A DNA stretch of 64,000 nucleotides from Tyto alba. Its lineage: Eukaryota > Chordata > Aves > Strigiformes > Tytonidae. Below are positions 27,301 through 38,989 of this stretch, piece by piece (the first letter of the stretch is position 1; every line of letters starts with the position of its first letter). A model generated the notes under the pieces. That model had not been told where the DNA came from and made no database searches. It worked only from the letters and a program-made list of their open reading frames with translations. The stretch covers positions 9,427,730-9,491,729 of the forward strand of contig NW_024881324.1 in the NCBI RefSeq assembly GCF_018691265.1, given 5' to 3'. The position numbers and the translations under genes were made by a program.

Positions 27301-30300
27301 TAAATTCATCAGAACCAATCTAATTTTTCACAATGATTCTTTTAAAGCAGTCTCTGCTCTGCTTCAGAGAGGTGGGATCAGAGTGACACTCAGTGGCAAG
27401 ACAGAAAAAGTGGTTCTCAGTTTTTCAGACTCTATCTAGCATCTATTATTAGGATGCATAAAACTGTAATCAGATCATTATTAGTATTTTCTGTCTGATA
27501 ATATTCTATGTAAGCATTATAATTCAGACTCAAACATGTATTTTTGATTATGCAAACCAAAAGAAAGATTGGATTACTTACTTTACCAAGGCCCCCCTCA
27601 CTCACAACTTGTGTGCTGTGATCCCCTGCAATTGAAAAAAAGAAAAAGGAATTTGAGAAATTGAACTAAAAACTCAGATACTGAATTTCAGTAATAAGAG
27701 TCTTGAATCACCATAGTTTTACATTCTGCTGTATCTGAATCTTTGCAGATGACTTGAACAGTGTCAAGAATAGAATTTTATATCTTGCGTACAATTTAGC
27801 ATGTTGCATATGTATAACTGACAGTTCATGACCCGCCCAGTTATTTGTGTTAGATCAAAACATTTTCTGTATGTTTCTGAATGCACATCAAGCTATGGCT
27901 AACTGAATTTGGTATCTGAAAAAAAAGGAGACATTTTCCCTTTTATGTAAGTAAACACTAGAATAAGTTAATTGTGGAGCTTTACTATTAAAGATTTTTA
28001 ACATCAGTCTTGACAAGCATTTGGAAGCAATTTTTTAGGTGGAGTAGTTCTGCAGTAAGGTCATGGTGTGGACTGTCAGTCTTTCCAGCCTTGCCTGCGT
28101 TGGGGCAGGGCAAGATTCATAGCATTACATTTGGTTGTGGTGCCAGAAATTCTTCTGAGCCTGTGTCTGCCTAGAGTCACTCAAAGTCAAGGATGTTAAT
28201 AAATAAGAGCTATCGTATTACAATGTTCCCTGAAACACTGTATGTAAAACAATTTCCATCTATCTCAAACAGGGTCCTGTCGCATCACCCATGTCTATGA
28301 GATCTGTTCTAACAAGTGGGTCATGCCTCTCCGCACCTCCTCCACCACCACCACCACCACCTGGACCTCCCCCCATCTTTGATACAGAAACTGTCAAGGA
28401 CGAGGGAACTGCTTCTCGCTCAGCCCTATTTGCACAGCTTAACCAGGGAGAGGCAATTACCAAAGGTCAGGAGAAAAGAAATCAAATTTTGGTCCATGAG
28501 TCAAACTACATCACGAGCTGGTACATGCATTAGAGCTGCTATATGTATTAACGTAACTGCCACTGCATTTTTAAGTTACATTTAAGCAACTCAGATCTTT
28601 CTGAGGCTTGAAGTGAATCTGATGGATGAGACTGCATACCAAAACCTCCTTTAGAAGCAACAGCATGCACATACGTTCAGCATACCTGAAGTTCACACCA
28701 TTTATTTAGAGGTATCCTTTTAATTTTAGGGCAGCCAAGCTGGACATCTTCAATCCCCAGTAGCTGGTGAAGTTTTTAAGCTGCAATTTCAATGAAAATT
28801 TATCCCCCTTTCTGATTCACATTCAGTGTATCAACCAGTCTCAAAACGTGTTACATGTTAGGTGAAAAGGTATGGCACACAGATCAGCATTGGAGTACAA
28901 TAATAAAGCTTTCTATAGTAATACAGGACAGATGTAATTAAAGTGGGTGTCTGTGAGTTTAAATACATACAATTGATAGATCTGCCTTTAATGCTGCAGG
29001 GACAGGTCGAATACTGTCATAAATTAGAAAAATAATCTAATTTTTATGGATGAAAAAATAATGCTATCACAAGCTCTCGGAGCTTGCCACAGACAGAGGG
29101 ACAAGAAGACATTGCAGAATTTCCTGTTAAAGATTCTAAGATAGCCCATCCACAGTAAAAGAGGTTTTATATGAGCTGCTAAAAATACATAGGCAGCTAC
29201 ACTTTAGGTCTTTACCCAGGCAAACCTTGAGGTAAATTCACAGAATAATTTAACACGATTACAAGTTAGCCTTTCCTGATCAAACAGGAACACCCTTAGG
29301 ACTGGAAAACAGACTCTCTTTCATAAACACCCTTTGTCCTATTTTCTTAGGGCTTCGACATGTCTCTGATGACCAGAAGACTCACAAGAACCCCAGCCTG
29401 CGTGCCCAATGTCCCTCTGTTCGTTCTCCTACAAAGAGCCATACTCCAAGTCCCACCTCTCCCAAGAATTCCCCACAGCAGAGCCATGCCCCTGTCTTGG
29501 CGCTAGAGGGAAAGAAGTGGCGAGTGGTGAGTTCCAGTCACAGCTCCAGATGGCACCCTGAACACTGGAAATCAGGTTGAGCACTGAGACACCTTGAAAA
29601 AGGCTGTCCATGATCAAGGTGCAACAAAGCAAACTTGCAACTAAAATGGGCTGAGTCTTGCATTGCTCTGCCTTGCTACAGTTTAGCTTTTACTATGCTG
29701 TAGCATCAAAAGTTATTTTCTTTGATAATCATATATTAATTCGTCTGAACTGGAGAATGTCAGAAACAGCATATAAATTCCCTGCAAAATCAGACAATCC
29801 CCCAGAAACAAATTCAGTGGAGAGCTCCAATTAAAATCCCTTCTTGCAGGCCATTTGTGCAAGTGAGAGATAACAGTATTATCACAGAGCACTTTCTCCA
29901 GCTTTGTTAACCAATGGAATTAAACCTTTATTTTTCATCACCCATTCCATGCAAGCATGTCTCCCATGCTTAAAAGTAGAGAAGCATTTTCCTTTTTCTT
30001 AACTACGGATGGAAAAAATAGATTTGCTTAAATTTGGGGAGTTAATTTATGTAGGCACATACTGAATAATCTATGAGCAAAAATTCACGTGACTGTCAGT
30101 TAAAAGAGGGAGGAAACAATATGCATTTTAGTCATGCAGAAAGTTATATACACAGTTATCACTGTGGAGTTGAGTTTGCCTAAGGTGCAGTTACCATTAG
30201 CCTGTGTTATGTTGCCTTAAGATTATAGGACCTGGAATTTTCCTTGTGGATCCCTAGTCTTTCCTGGACATCTATGGAGTGTAAATGTCTTTTCACACTT

Positions 30301-33300
30301 CATAATGAAAGGAAATTTCTTCACCCGCTACTCCTTATTGCAGATGGTAATGCCTGCACCTGTTCATAACACACTGTATAGAACATTATATAACATTTCG
30401 GGGAAACAAAAACTTGCTCTGTTCTTCAAAGTGCTGGTCTAAATTGGATGGGAGCCAAGTAACAGTTTTGTGAATGCATTTTTAAATTGTGAGCGTAATG
30501 CCTTTGCTACAAAATTAATGGGTTTTGTCATGGTCTATGCTAAGTTCTTCAGTTCTGCAGCTCTAAAATACAGATGTGTCATCTAAGGGTGAATTAGGTG
30601 AAATATCTGATAATCGAGCAGATTAGATTTTTAACCCACAGGAAGGATATTGCTCTGCTGTAACTGAAGATGCAATGACCCGAGGATAAGTTGTACTAAA
30701 CTCTGTCTGACTGCTAGCTAGTTAAAGACAACCAATTAAATAAACTTTCTTTTGAAATAGGAATATCAAGAGGATAAGAATGACCTGGTCATTAACAACA
30801 CTGAACTCAAGCAAGTGGCCTACATTTTTAAGTGTAACAAATCTACACTTCAGATAAAAGGAAAAATCAATTCAATTATTATTGGTGAGTGTATAGCTCA
30901 GCTGGGCTTTAAATGCCAATCTTGGAAAAACTGATTTATGTGATTAATAATGCATCTGAAACATTCCATTCACTTTAATGGATTGATCACGTGAGTAAAG
31001 TCGCTCAGCTATGCAGTGCAAGACTGGGAATTTTCATAGTTAATGTAGCAGGTGTGCATATATTTGCTTTCATCTTGCTTTTCCTATTTATGATTGCTTT
31101 TATTTTAGACAACTGTAAAAAGTTTGGCCTTGTATTTGACAACGTTGTGGGAATCGTGGAAGTGATCAATTCCAGGGATATTCAGATTCAGGTAAGTATC
31201 TATTTGAAAAGCAAAGATAGAGAACAAGCAGGGAAAAAAAAAGCCCACCATGTAGCTACAAGAGATTTTTAAAACTCACAGGAGCACAATAAAAATAAGA
31301 GATTGATGCATCCAAATGTATCTTTATATGCACTAAAGTCTGCCAATATATTTAGAAAATGCCTGTGAAAACTACTGACCGTCGCTAACGACCCTCCCTT
31401 AGCCCAGTCCCTTCTGGTTCCAGTGAAGCCGTAAGAACTGGTGTTTCTGGCCCTAATTTTCTTGCTTTCATGCTAAACAGTTCCTAGCAGTTGAAAGTTC
31501 AGTGGTGCTTATGGGACAGATTTTGGCAGTTAGCTAATTGATTTCTAAGCCCAGAAGATGTTTGGGTTTTGGTTTTTTTTTTTTTGCTATTCTTTCAATG
31601 GAAATGTTTGAATAGACTGTCAGAGGACAACTAAATGACATAAAGTGAAAGTAGGCACTGGGATTTTGAAAATTACCCCTGCCGGCGACGTGACACGTTA
31701 GGTGAGTAAATAATGTAGTCACTTGCCTACAAATGGGCTATGAGCCTCTACTGGTTTTGTCTTTGATAACCAGTAAGCAAAGTTTCATTAGAGAACATCT
31801 TCCTTGTGGTTCTCGTGAAAACAAAACATACATATTTTAAATCCATATATTGCCCTCTCTACTGGGGATGCTTGCCCCGTTCAACATACAGACTGACATT
31901 TACAGCACTTCATTCATCTCATTGCAAAGAAGTTCCACTATACGTGCTCTAATACTGCGTTGTGTCCAACACACATGACCTAGTCTCAAGAAGGGACTTT
32001 AGGATGTATTATTTTAAGTGAAAAAGAAATGAAATGTTAATTAAATTATATCGAACTTCCAGTCTTCAACATGAGGTCTTTTGCTTGAAAGGCTGTGCCC
32101 ACTGTATGACATTAAATGTAGACAGTCCTGCTCCATGCTTCAGAAACACTGGTCACGGCCACCACAGGAGATAATGGTGAGATGCTTTTTTATATTTCGA
32201 ATCTCATGCAGGTGGCTGACATTGCTACCAGCTGTGCATCATCTTCTGAACTGTAACAAGCAGTTTTATTCACAATCACGACATGTCTACTTATGGCAGA
32301 GACAGATAGTTAAAGATCCCAGGCATTTATTTGAGTGGGTTTTTTAAAAATTAGATTATTTTTATCATTATCTCTAGAACTATTCATGAAAGCTGAAAAA
32401 TTCATATATAATGAATAGCAAAACCACAGCTTGCTAATACTCAAATAAAGGGGAAATATCTTTTCTAAGAATCAAAACTCTTTTGATTAAGCAGGTTCTA
32501 TGAATATTGCATAAGGCTTCTATGCCATGGAGCAGAGTGAAGTTCTACTTAAGAAGGCAGAGTCTGGCTACATACTATATGATGCTTGAATCAGGCAGCT
32601 TCCACAGGGTTTGAGTATACCAAGCACCTCAAACTTCTCAGTATTTTGAAGGCCCAAGTTTATAATTTTCAAATACAGCATATGTTAATGCAACAAATTT
32701 CAGTAAATTCATCCTACTGGTTTTGCTAAAAATAGTTACTTCACTGCCATATTGCCTGGCTCTCCTGCCTCCCACTGAGGTTTTTTTCTTGCCAGATGTT
32801 TGCAATATTTATTAAACACACCCTCCTTTTGTTCTCTATTGCATGAGAAGCCATTAAAGAAGAGAAAGATCATTTTTAGATGCACTGATCTGCTACATAG
32901 ATCAGACTTCAGGATCAAGGTGGGATGCAAGAGGATAGAGCACACGTTCTTTGTTTGCTGTCACATTTCAGGAATTGAAGCTGAAAATATATTCTTAATT
33001 TGAATGATGGGAGACACTCTTTCATTAGCAAGTACATATCTGTCACATGCTGCTACTGTTTTATGGCTTGGAATAACCTCTGTCCTTTTGATGCATTGTC
33101 CAGAGTATATTGCTGTCCCTGATAGAGAGGGCAGGAGGAGAAGGAGGAATTTTTACTGACAATCAGTGAGTCAGCCAGTTAGCCACAAAGAAATCTTTTA
33201 ATCTGTAGAATTGTAAGCAAGATTTCCCTTTCTCCCCTCAAGTAAATCTTGTGCTTGCTTTTCAAGCAATATAAGAAATACCTTCAGAGAGTTAATTAAA

Positions 33301-35605
33301 TTGATCTCAGTACTTTTTTAGAACTATAGCTTGCCTGAAGGGAATAAAACCCCTTTCCTATCATATGCTGTAAAACCTGGAAGAGCTTTGAAGTCTTCAG
33401 GATGTATTACAAGTCACTTCTTGAGTACTGCTGTATTCTGGGATCTTTCATGTGCCCTTACTGGGTTGGAGTTGACATGTTTGATTTCTTAACCAGTTCT
33501 CACTGATGAACAAGGTGAACACTGCCTAAATATCAGCACAAAAGTGTCACAGAAATTAGAGAGAGTCAGGAAAGCACATTCATCAAACTATATATTAAAA
33601 GCTTGCTGTATATTAGAAGTCTGCTGTTGTGTATAGATCTTAATTACCACCACCAAGAATTTTCACCGTGTCTAACAAATCAAATATAAGCATCATGCAG
33701 GCAGCTGACACATAGATCAGATGTTGGTGGCCAAAATTAGACCAGGCTGGCAATGAGGATTTTATCAACAGTATCTTTGTGTGCATTTTAAGATTGGATA
33801 TTAAATAGATTTTATTTTGCAGGTGATGGGAAAAGTGCCAACCATTTCTATTAACAAAACAGAAGGCTGCCACATTTACCTCAGTGAGGAATCATTAGAT
33901 TGTGAGATTGTGAGTGCCAAGTCATCCGAGATGAACATCCTCATCCCCCAAGATGGTGATTACGTGAGTGAAGATATTTTTAAAGCTTTCCAACCCCTTC
34001 CCCACTAGTCTTGGTAGCTAATAGCACTTAAACTGATAGGAAAGAAACTAACATACCACACATACTACATCACCAAAAAATGATCCAAAACAATTTGATT
34101 TCTACGTACCACTTTCTCAGCTATCAGTGCAAGTAGAACTCCTTATTTTCTGGGTCACAAAGCAATTTCAAAGATCAGACATTACATTATTTCTTTCCAT
34201 TTTAATGGCTTCATCTCCTGTCCATTTAATTTTCTTTTTTGATATCTAAACATAATCTCCCAGCGAAACTCACTTCACACAAGAGCACTCAAGCCTGAAG
34301 ATGATGATGCTAAAACTAAGATAAATATTATACTACTACAGATGAAATAATACAGTGTAATATTTTTTCTAAAGCTATTGATACATGGGTAGCATTTATA
34401 GTACTTTCTGGTATTTTCAACATATGTCCTTAAAAGCCTCTTAAACATGTGCATTTTCCCAGCAACTTTTCTATTCTAGTGAGATTTTCATACTATGCCC
34501 GCCGGCATTTCTAGTAAAGTCAAGCTCTGTCACTTCCCCCACTAGCAAGGGATCATGCAAGGAAAGCATACTTGTAATAGTTCCCTAATTTCCTCAACAG
34601 AGCAGTGTTGAATTTGCACTGAATGGACATAAACAGAACTTAAATTTCCCATTAATCTTCTGGACTGGAATTTTGTTTGGTAGAGGGGGTTAGGCTTTAT
34701 AAAAGAAAAGATGTAACAACAGAATTCTCATGCTCCACATTTCCCAAAGTGACTGTCGGATGCCCAGCTTCAGATAACTGAAAAGGGAATGGTTTTCAGT
34801 GGGTGCATATTCACCCATTTCTTAAAAAAAAAAAAAAAAAGTCCTTTTGATCAGTCTCACCCAAATCTCTGTATTATTTGAAATTACTGGCTATCAAAAC
34901 ACCTATTTAAGGCGTGAATGAAAGACCCCTTCTCTTCACATTGTTTTTTGTTTACTGGGAACAGAGAAAGATCCAACATCTCCCATCCTTTCACCGAATA
35001 CATGGAATGGAAAAAGACTTTCTTTGATGTTCTGCTTCGTTTTGTGTACCCCACAAGGGACGTTAAGTCTTTTGAAGTGTATCACATTTAAAATGATACT
35101 TTTTTTTATTATTTTATTCTTCCATATTATCTCCATATTGCTTTTGTCCTTAAAATTAGACTCCTCGCTAAATCTCCGTATCTAAATCCTTTCTACTGTC
35201 TTCCAACCCAGACAGTGATGGAATCTAAAGTGATTTCTGACATGAGGCTTATTTGCTTAGTTGTTCCAAATAATTGTGTGAGAGGGATTATTGCAAAGTA
35301 GTACCATACCAAGGCTATTTGAAACTGGGTAGCAATAAGGCTTTTTCCTGTGTGGCATTGTAAAACAGCTTCCTAGGGTAATGAAGAAGGCTTCTCTCTA
35401 ATCCTGGCATGTCTGAGCTATCAATGCTTTCTCAGTCATGTAGCACTAATAGTATTCCACCAGTTTTCATGAGGTATCCACTGTTTATTTAACCATCATT
35501 GTTGCTTTTGTTTCTTAACAGAAAGAATTTCCGGTTCCTGAACAGTTCAAGACAGCATGGGATGGATCTAAGTTGGTCACTGAACCTGCAGAGATTGTGG
35601 GTTAA
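305..35605 (+). CDS. CAP2: CAP2, cyclase-associated protein 2 (3' ten coding exons; 5' end outside window)
   Basis: Spliced coding sequence joins 305-382, 13025-13168, 13402-13487, 16188-16293, 28273-28465, 29351-29526, 30761-30884, 31109-31191, 33823-33963 and 35522-35605. It gives 404 residues ending in TAA, and every junction is in phase with GT/AG borders. CAP proteins bind G-actin, help cofilin disassemble filaments and recharge ADP-actin with ATP in the cytoplasm. Visible domains, counted in these 404 residues: end of the N-terminal helical folded domain (1-138), a P9 profilin-binding-type stretch (about 161-169), a WH2-like segment (about 185-222), and the C-CAP beta-helix (about 246-404) starting near GKKWRVEYQED. 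Human CAP2 is about 477 residues, so roughly 70 N-terminal residues lie upstream. CAP2 rather than CAP1 is inferred from recalled near-identity (for example [20 protein letters not shown]) and from the FAM8A1/NUP153 neighbours. Identity is from memory of the family, not from an alignment run. Confidence 0.95.
5397..5850 (-). mobile_element. CR1 LINE 3' fragment, antisense to CAP2
   Basis: Read on the - strand, this is the end of the CR1 reverse-transcriptase ORF. It contains [39 protein letters not shown] and [15 protein letters not shown], which match the C-terminal part of avian CR1 ORF2. The element ends at the left in the CR1 3' tail, which reads as atcatagaatcatttaggtt on the + strand. 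The copy is strongly 5'-truncated (about 450 nt), as most CR1 copies are. It is a dead retrotransposon remnant inside a CAP2 intron. Confidence 0.95.
10497..10760. other. GC-richer patch in the large CAP2 intron, unassigned
   Basis: This stretch of about 260 bases is visibly richer in G and C than the flanking intron and contains CpGs (for example around 10575-10615). It is open in more than one frame, but no protein or repeat family is recognisable. It could be a decayed repeat, a regulatory element or an unannotated exon; nothing in the sequence decides between these. Confidence 0.3.
12998..13024 (+). promoter_or_regulatory. T21 polypyrimidine tract and acceptor of a CAP2 exon
   Basis: An uninterrupted run of 21 T (12998-13018) followed by CTCCAG forms the acceptor for the exon at 13025. 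It serves as the polypyrimidine tract. Homopolymers of this length vary by slippage, so tract length may differ between individuals. Confidence 0.8.
13025..13168 (+). CDS. CAP2: CAP2 coding exon, N-terminal helical domain
   Basis: This 144-nt exon (48 codons, phase 0 at both ends) encodes [18 protein letters not shown] through ALGWIAV. This is one of the most conserved helices of the CAP N-terminal domain. The donor is GTGAGT. The next intron is only 233 nt. Confidence 0.96.
13402..13487 (+). CDS. CAP2: CAP2 coding exon, N-terminal helical domain
   Basis: This 86-nt exon encodes [18 protein letters not shown] through KDYKH plus two bases. The acceptor is CCTAG and the donor is GTATGT. The codon split across the next junction gives Ser. 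[15 protein letters not shown] is a family hallmark. Confidence 0.95.
14149..15151 (-). mobile_element. Solo LTR of an avian endogenous retrovirus, antisense to CAP2
   Basis: This is a 1003-bp GC-rich block with TG...CA termini. On the - strand it begins TGTCCTGGGTTTGAGTGAG and ends CTCAAACCACGACA, which matches a bird LTR type I know. Flanking 5-mers are TGAGG (left) and TGTGG (right), a possible 5-bp target duplication with one mismatch. On the - strand it keeps a TATA-like TATTTAA (14990-14996) and an AATAAA (14339-14344), in the order expected of U3 then R/U5. There are no gag, pol or env sequences beside it, so it is a solo LTR left by recombination. Family assignment (ERVL- or ERVK-like) is tentative. 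Confidence 0.85.
15164..15179. repeat. TA dinucleotide microsatellite
   Basis: About eight TA units lie 13 bases beyond the LTR end, within a generally TA-rich stretch to about 15230. Confidence 0.85.
16188..16293 (+). CDS. CAP2: CAP2 coding exon, end of N-terminal domain
   Basis: This 106-nt exon, after TTTACAG, completes a split Ser codon. It encodes [19 protein letters not shown] and ends in [11 protein letters not shown] before [26 protein letters not shown] is strongly conserved in CAP1 and CAP2. It ends in phase 0, just before the proline-rich linker exon. Confidence 0.96.
16858..16884. repeat. TC/TA compound microsatellite
   Basis: A short TC run passes directly into about eight TA units in the CAP2 intron. 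Confidence 0.85.
17071..17135 (+). mobile_element. CR1 LINE 3' terminal fragment
   Basis: The segment reads as the last 65 bases or so of an avian CR1: gttgaaactaggagatct, then ctttcaactcaaaccattct, ending in the attctgtgattctgtg tail repeat. It lies in sense orientation within CAP2. Only the extreme 3' end remains. Confidence 0.85.
28273..28465 (+). CDS. CAP2: CAP2 coding exon, proline-rich linker and start of WH2 region
   Basis: This 193-nt exon begins [13 protein letters not shown]. It carries a P9 run encoded by CCT CCT (CCA)6 CCT, then GPPPIF, and ends [17 protein letters not shown] plus one base. Polyproline here is the profilin- and SH3-binding linker of CAPs; [15 protein letters not shown] begins the WH2-like actin-binding motif. 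The donor is GTCAGG, with an unusual C at +3. The start of this linker differs from the human sequence as I recall it, as expected for a disordered region. Confidence 0.95.
29351..29526 (+). CDS. CAP2: CAP2 coding exon, WH2 region to C-CAP start
   Basis: This 176-nt exon encodes (G)[18 protein letters not shown], then a Ser/Pro/Thr-rich spacer ([17 protein letters not shown]) and LEGKKWRV at the start of the C-CAP domain. The SP/TP cluster offers several proline-directed kinase sites; their use is inference. The acceptor is TTCTTAG and the donor GTGAGT. Confidence 0.95.
30761..30884 (+). CDS. CAP2: CAP2 coding exon, C-CAP beta-helix
   Basis: This 124-nt exon encodes [35 protein letters not shown] and INSIII plus one base. 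These are the first strands of the C-CAP beta-helix, which binds ADP-G-actin. The acceptor is AAATAG and the donor GTGAGT. The following intron is only 224 nt. Confidence 0.96.
31109..31191 (+). CDS. CAP2: CAP2 coding exon, C-CAP beta-helix
   Basis: This 83-nt exon encodes [19 protein letters not shown] through INSRDIQIQ, in phase with its neighbours. It is among the most invariant stretches of CAP proteins. The acceptor is TTTTAG and the donor GTAAGT. Confidence 0.96.
31192..33822 (+). other. CAP2 intron, 2.6 kb
   Basis: AT-rich intron. I see no repeat or RNA that I can name; the short open frames here have no family resemblance. Confidence 0.6.
33823..33963 (+). CDS. CAP2: CAP2 coding exon, C-CAP beta-helix
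   Basis: This 141-nt exon (47 codons) encodes [20 protein letters not shown] through [14 protein letters not shown]. Borders are TTTGCAG and GTGAGT, phase 0 at both ends. Confidence 0.97.
33964..35521 (+). other. Last CAP2 intron, 1.6 kb
   Basis: AT-rich sequence with a poly(A) run of about 17 at 34823-34841. Nothing else is recognisable. Confidence 0.6.
35522..35605 (+). CDS. CAP2: CAP2 last coding exon and stop
   Basis: Encodes [27 protein letters not shown] and TAA. This C-terminal tail forms the strand-swapped dimer of C-CAP in the family. The acceptor is CTTAACAG. The final residues (EIVG) differ slightly from the human ending I recall (EIMA). Confidence 0.97.
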   Translation, partial: KEFPVPEQFKTAWDGSKLVTEPAEIVG

Positions 35606-36815
35606 CTTCCCAACGCCACACAGCACTTGCTGACCGTGACCAGACCACGGCCAGCATAAACTAAGCAGTAATGTAAAGAACTAGAAGCAGCAGTAGTTCA
35701 TACTGCTGTGATAGGCCTTCAAGCATTAGCTCTGCATGCTAAAAACAGTAACACCACCGGCACCCTTCCGTTAGGCATCCCAGTACTTTCCACGTTCCCA
35801 CACAGTTTGCCTTCACACACAGTTTTCATTCTAAATGATTTCATGTGAATGTAATAGATTAAAACCCCCCACCCTCCAGTCACGTCATTGGTTTGAAATA
35901 CCGCATACATCAAGCCAAAATACTGCATGATACACTTTGTTATCATCTTGCTTCAGTGCATTCCTTTTTATGTTTCTGCTAATCAAAAACAGCATTAAGA
36001 CTTTAAGATGTTTATTTTTACCTATTAAGCAATTCCTGTAAGATGCAGTAAAAGTGTACCCCTAGAAAGTATGCAGTTCCTTGTAGTTCTGTGGCAATCA
36101 TAATGGGGTTTGTTTTAAACAAGCAGAAAATGACAACTTTCAGCAACACATTTTGTTAATGGAAGATAAAAAAAATCTGGTATTTTAATCAAACACTTTT
36201 CTAATATGTGTATTTAGAAGATCCCTATGTTTTATGTGAGGTAAGATTTTATTACGGTCCACAGACATGCTGTTGCCCTCTCATTTCTTGCAAATCAGTA
36301 ATTCTTTCTGAGCTAAAGCCTCAACTAAGCTAAAACCTTGCAGCAAATCACTTGAAGGTTTTTTGATCCTTGGATTTCTTTTTTGTTGTTGTTGCTGTTT
36401 TTGGTTTTTGGGGTTTTTTTTTTTGGTGAGACAATCTCTCATAATTTAAAATTTCACATTGTATCTTGCATTCTGTTCCGAAAACTGAGGGAGGCATGTA
36501 TGTCAGATACCAGCTAGTTTCCTTATAACGTTCCTTTAAAATATTGCTATTGTAGCTCATATTCATTACAAATATCTTCCTGTTTCTTCCCCACATTTGT
36601 AGGACTTACTCAATTTCAAGTATGTCCACAAAGCAAAGCCATATATTTATGTCATACTAATTCTGAGCCCAAATAAAGGGCTAATTTCCTGTTTAGCCCT
36701 TTGATTCTACTTTATAGTCCCTATTGTACATGCTTTTTTAACAAAGGTGGAGTGTTGTACACATTTGTACTATTTCAGCACATAGTACAAATAAAATTTT
36801 AAAAATTTAAGTAGT
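35606..36815 (+). other. CAP2 3' UTR
   Basis: Untranslated sequence from the stop to the inferred cleavage site after the AATAAA at 36790. It includes a GT/TTTG-rich stretch at 36358-36425. The end could instead be near 36690 or 37110, because other AATAAA hexamers occur at 36672 and 37087. Confidence 0.7.
36790..36795 (+). terminator. Candidate CAP2 poly(A) signal AATAAA
   Basis: A canonical hexamer 1.2 kb after the CAP2 stop. Alternatives are AATAAA at 36672-36677 and 37087-37092. Which one is used cannot be read from sequence alone. Confidence 0.6.
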
Positions 36816-38989
36816 CAGCTTATGTTTTTGATCACTTGTAATACTTTGTAACAGCGAAATCACAGTGAGATGCTTGCAGAGCTAGTTACAAGCTAAATTT
36901 TGTGCCTAATTTACCTTGAAAGTACATTAATTCTTGAGGGTTTTTAAGTATATCTTTGATTCTAAACCCTATACAATACAACCAGTAGTGCTCATGCCAT
37001 AAGGTTTTGCTATCTGATGTTTAATCTATGTGTATAATGTGTTTGCTTTAATACATACCATTTTTTCAACAGTAAACTTCTTATGAAATAAAATGGAAAA
37101 TGTACTTGTTTAAATACAAAGTTGTTCAGAACATGCTCCGTTACAGTGTTTGTCCTATAAGCTTTCTCTTTCTTAAATGCTGTTGCAAGAGCTTGATTAA
37201 GTAGGTCCTCCTTCCATTTCATTAAACATTACCACTTTTGCTGCTGTAACTCACCTGACAGTGAATAGCAGGTATTCTGCATGCTAGCAGATAAACCTGA
37301 AGTTTCATGCATATAACTTTGTGACAGCCAGAGAATTGAGCTTTTCATGAGTCTCACTTATAGGTACACCTGTATCTTCTAGGGATTATGTCTAGGGAGA
37401 TGATCGTGACCTGGTGCAATTTTATAAGGTTCGCCTTTTATTTTTAGCTTCTCCCATTGTTTCCCTCCATGGCTTTGGTAGTGTCCCTCCTGTGTTAACA
37501 AACCACAAGCGGTCCACTCCATATGTCACTTGGATGTGCTTATATCTGAAGAATGGGCATCGCGTACTTGTCACGCTAAAAGGATTGTTGAAGGATTCTT
37601 TAACCCTTAAATCATAATTTGTTTGATAAAATAATCTCATTCTGGAGCATTCTGACCTGAAATACTGACTCTTGTTTTCAGCCAGCATCAAATAGGGATC
37701 AAGTCATTATGCAGCAACAGGAAGCCACTTAATCTTTGGAGGTATGAGACAAAACAAATATCAAATGCTTGACAATAAACAGAAAGCAGCGAGACAGCTC
37801 TGAATCACTAGGCAGGCAAATTCTTTTTTAGTTCCTCCTATGGATTTAACTCCCCCCTCAAAAACAAACCGTGTGAAGGCTGGTCTGATTCCTCTTTTAC
37901 ATGTTTGAAAGCAAACTCCATTGTGGCTAGACCTTCTCCCTAACACTCATGCTCCTGCAACATGCAAGACCCAAGTATATTTTTTTGACCAGTTTCCTAA
38001 CAGGAAGAAGTTTTATGCAGTAACAGTGTGTGCCTGACAGTCTGAACACACCTGAGAACTTTGGCAGAGTGCAGAGGTTTAAAAGCTAATGAAGAAGGCC
38101 TTGCATGGACAGACCCAAGGTAATTGCTTCAACTGAAGAAAAGGCTAACGAGTCCATGCGTTACTGGACACAAGAAAAATAGGAAAGAGACTTTGTAGAC
38201 ATGCAAATAGATTTTATCCAGTACTTCTAGTCAGCCATGTGACAAAAAGTCTATAACCAGTTTTTGTCAGTTCTGGTACTCATAAAGATACTTGTCATAC
38301 ATTTGCAGTAGGTTGGACTGTTCTTTCCCTGTAATATGTCTTTAACTTCAAAAATATAAATGAGGGCTAAATAAAGAAACCCAAGCTTCTGATTCTGCCT
38401 ACATGAATTTGTGTACAATTAAAGGTTAAAAACTCACTTTCTGCAAAATCAAGTGTATCTTGAGGTAGAAGTAGTCAACAAGCTGCAGAACAATGATTTG
38501 AAGAATCATGCCAATCATGATCAGTTGTGTCAACCTAGTCTTCAGCAGCAAGCTTGATCTATGTTTAATGGTTGACTCCAGCAAGGAATGAACTACTAAA
38601 TGCTGAGCATCCCTAAAGTCCTATTGATCATTTCTTTTTATTGCATGCTATCACACAAGACATGCCTCTTGATTTCAGCTCTACACTGAAGTTGTGGTTA
38701 TGCTCTCAATCGGTGCAACTCTTAAAGCAGAAAACAGTGCATTTGGGGCCTATATTGTTACAGAACAAATGTATATGGTGTAATTAGCCAGTTCATTTTT
38801 ATAGATCTGCATGGGTCAAATATTCACCAGTACAGGTGCTGTCAGTCAGCCAGTAAAATACATGTAAGAGAAGGAGATTTTTTACTAAGTGTCCAAAAGT
38901 AAACCAGCTTTTTTCCTATGAAGAACTTCAATGGATCTCATACTTTCTTAAATAGAACCTCTGTAAAAGTACTCATGAAATACTCTCTA

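Larger units (their letters stand above)
16294..28272 (+). other. CAP2 intron, 12 kb
   Basis: The intron is AT-rich. It contains a TC/TA microsatellite (16858-16884) and a small CR1 3' tail (17071-17135). Regions 18830-19010, 21040-21110 and 23240-23480 are somewhat richer in G and C, but I recognise no protein, RNA or repeat family in them. The apparent reading frames through this intron have no family resemblance. Confidence 0.65.

Noticed and set aside
36358..36425. TTTG/GTT-rich stretch in the CAP2 3' UTR as a possible mobile-element tail
   Set aside because: It shows no element body and no duplicated flanks; simple-sequence drift is enough.
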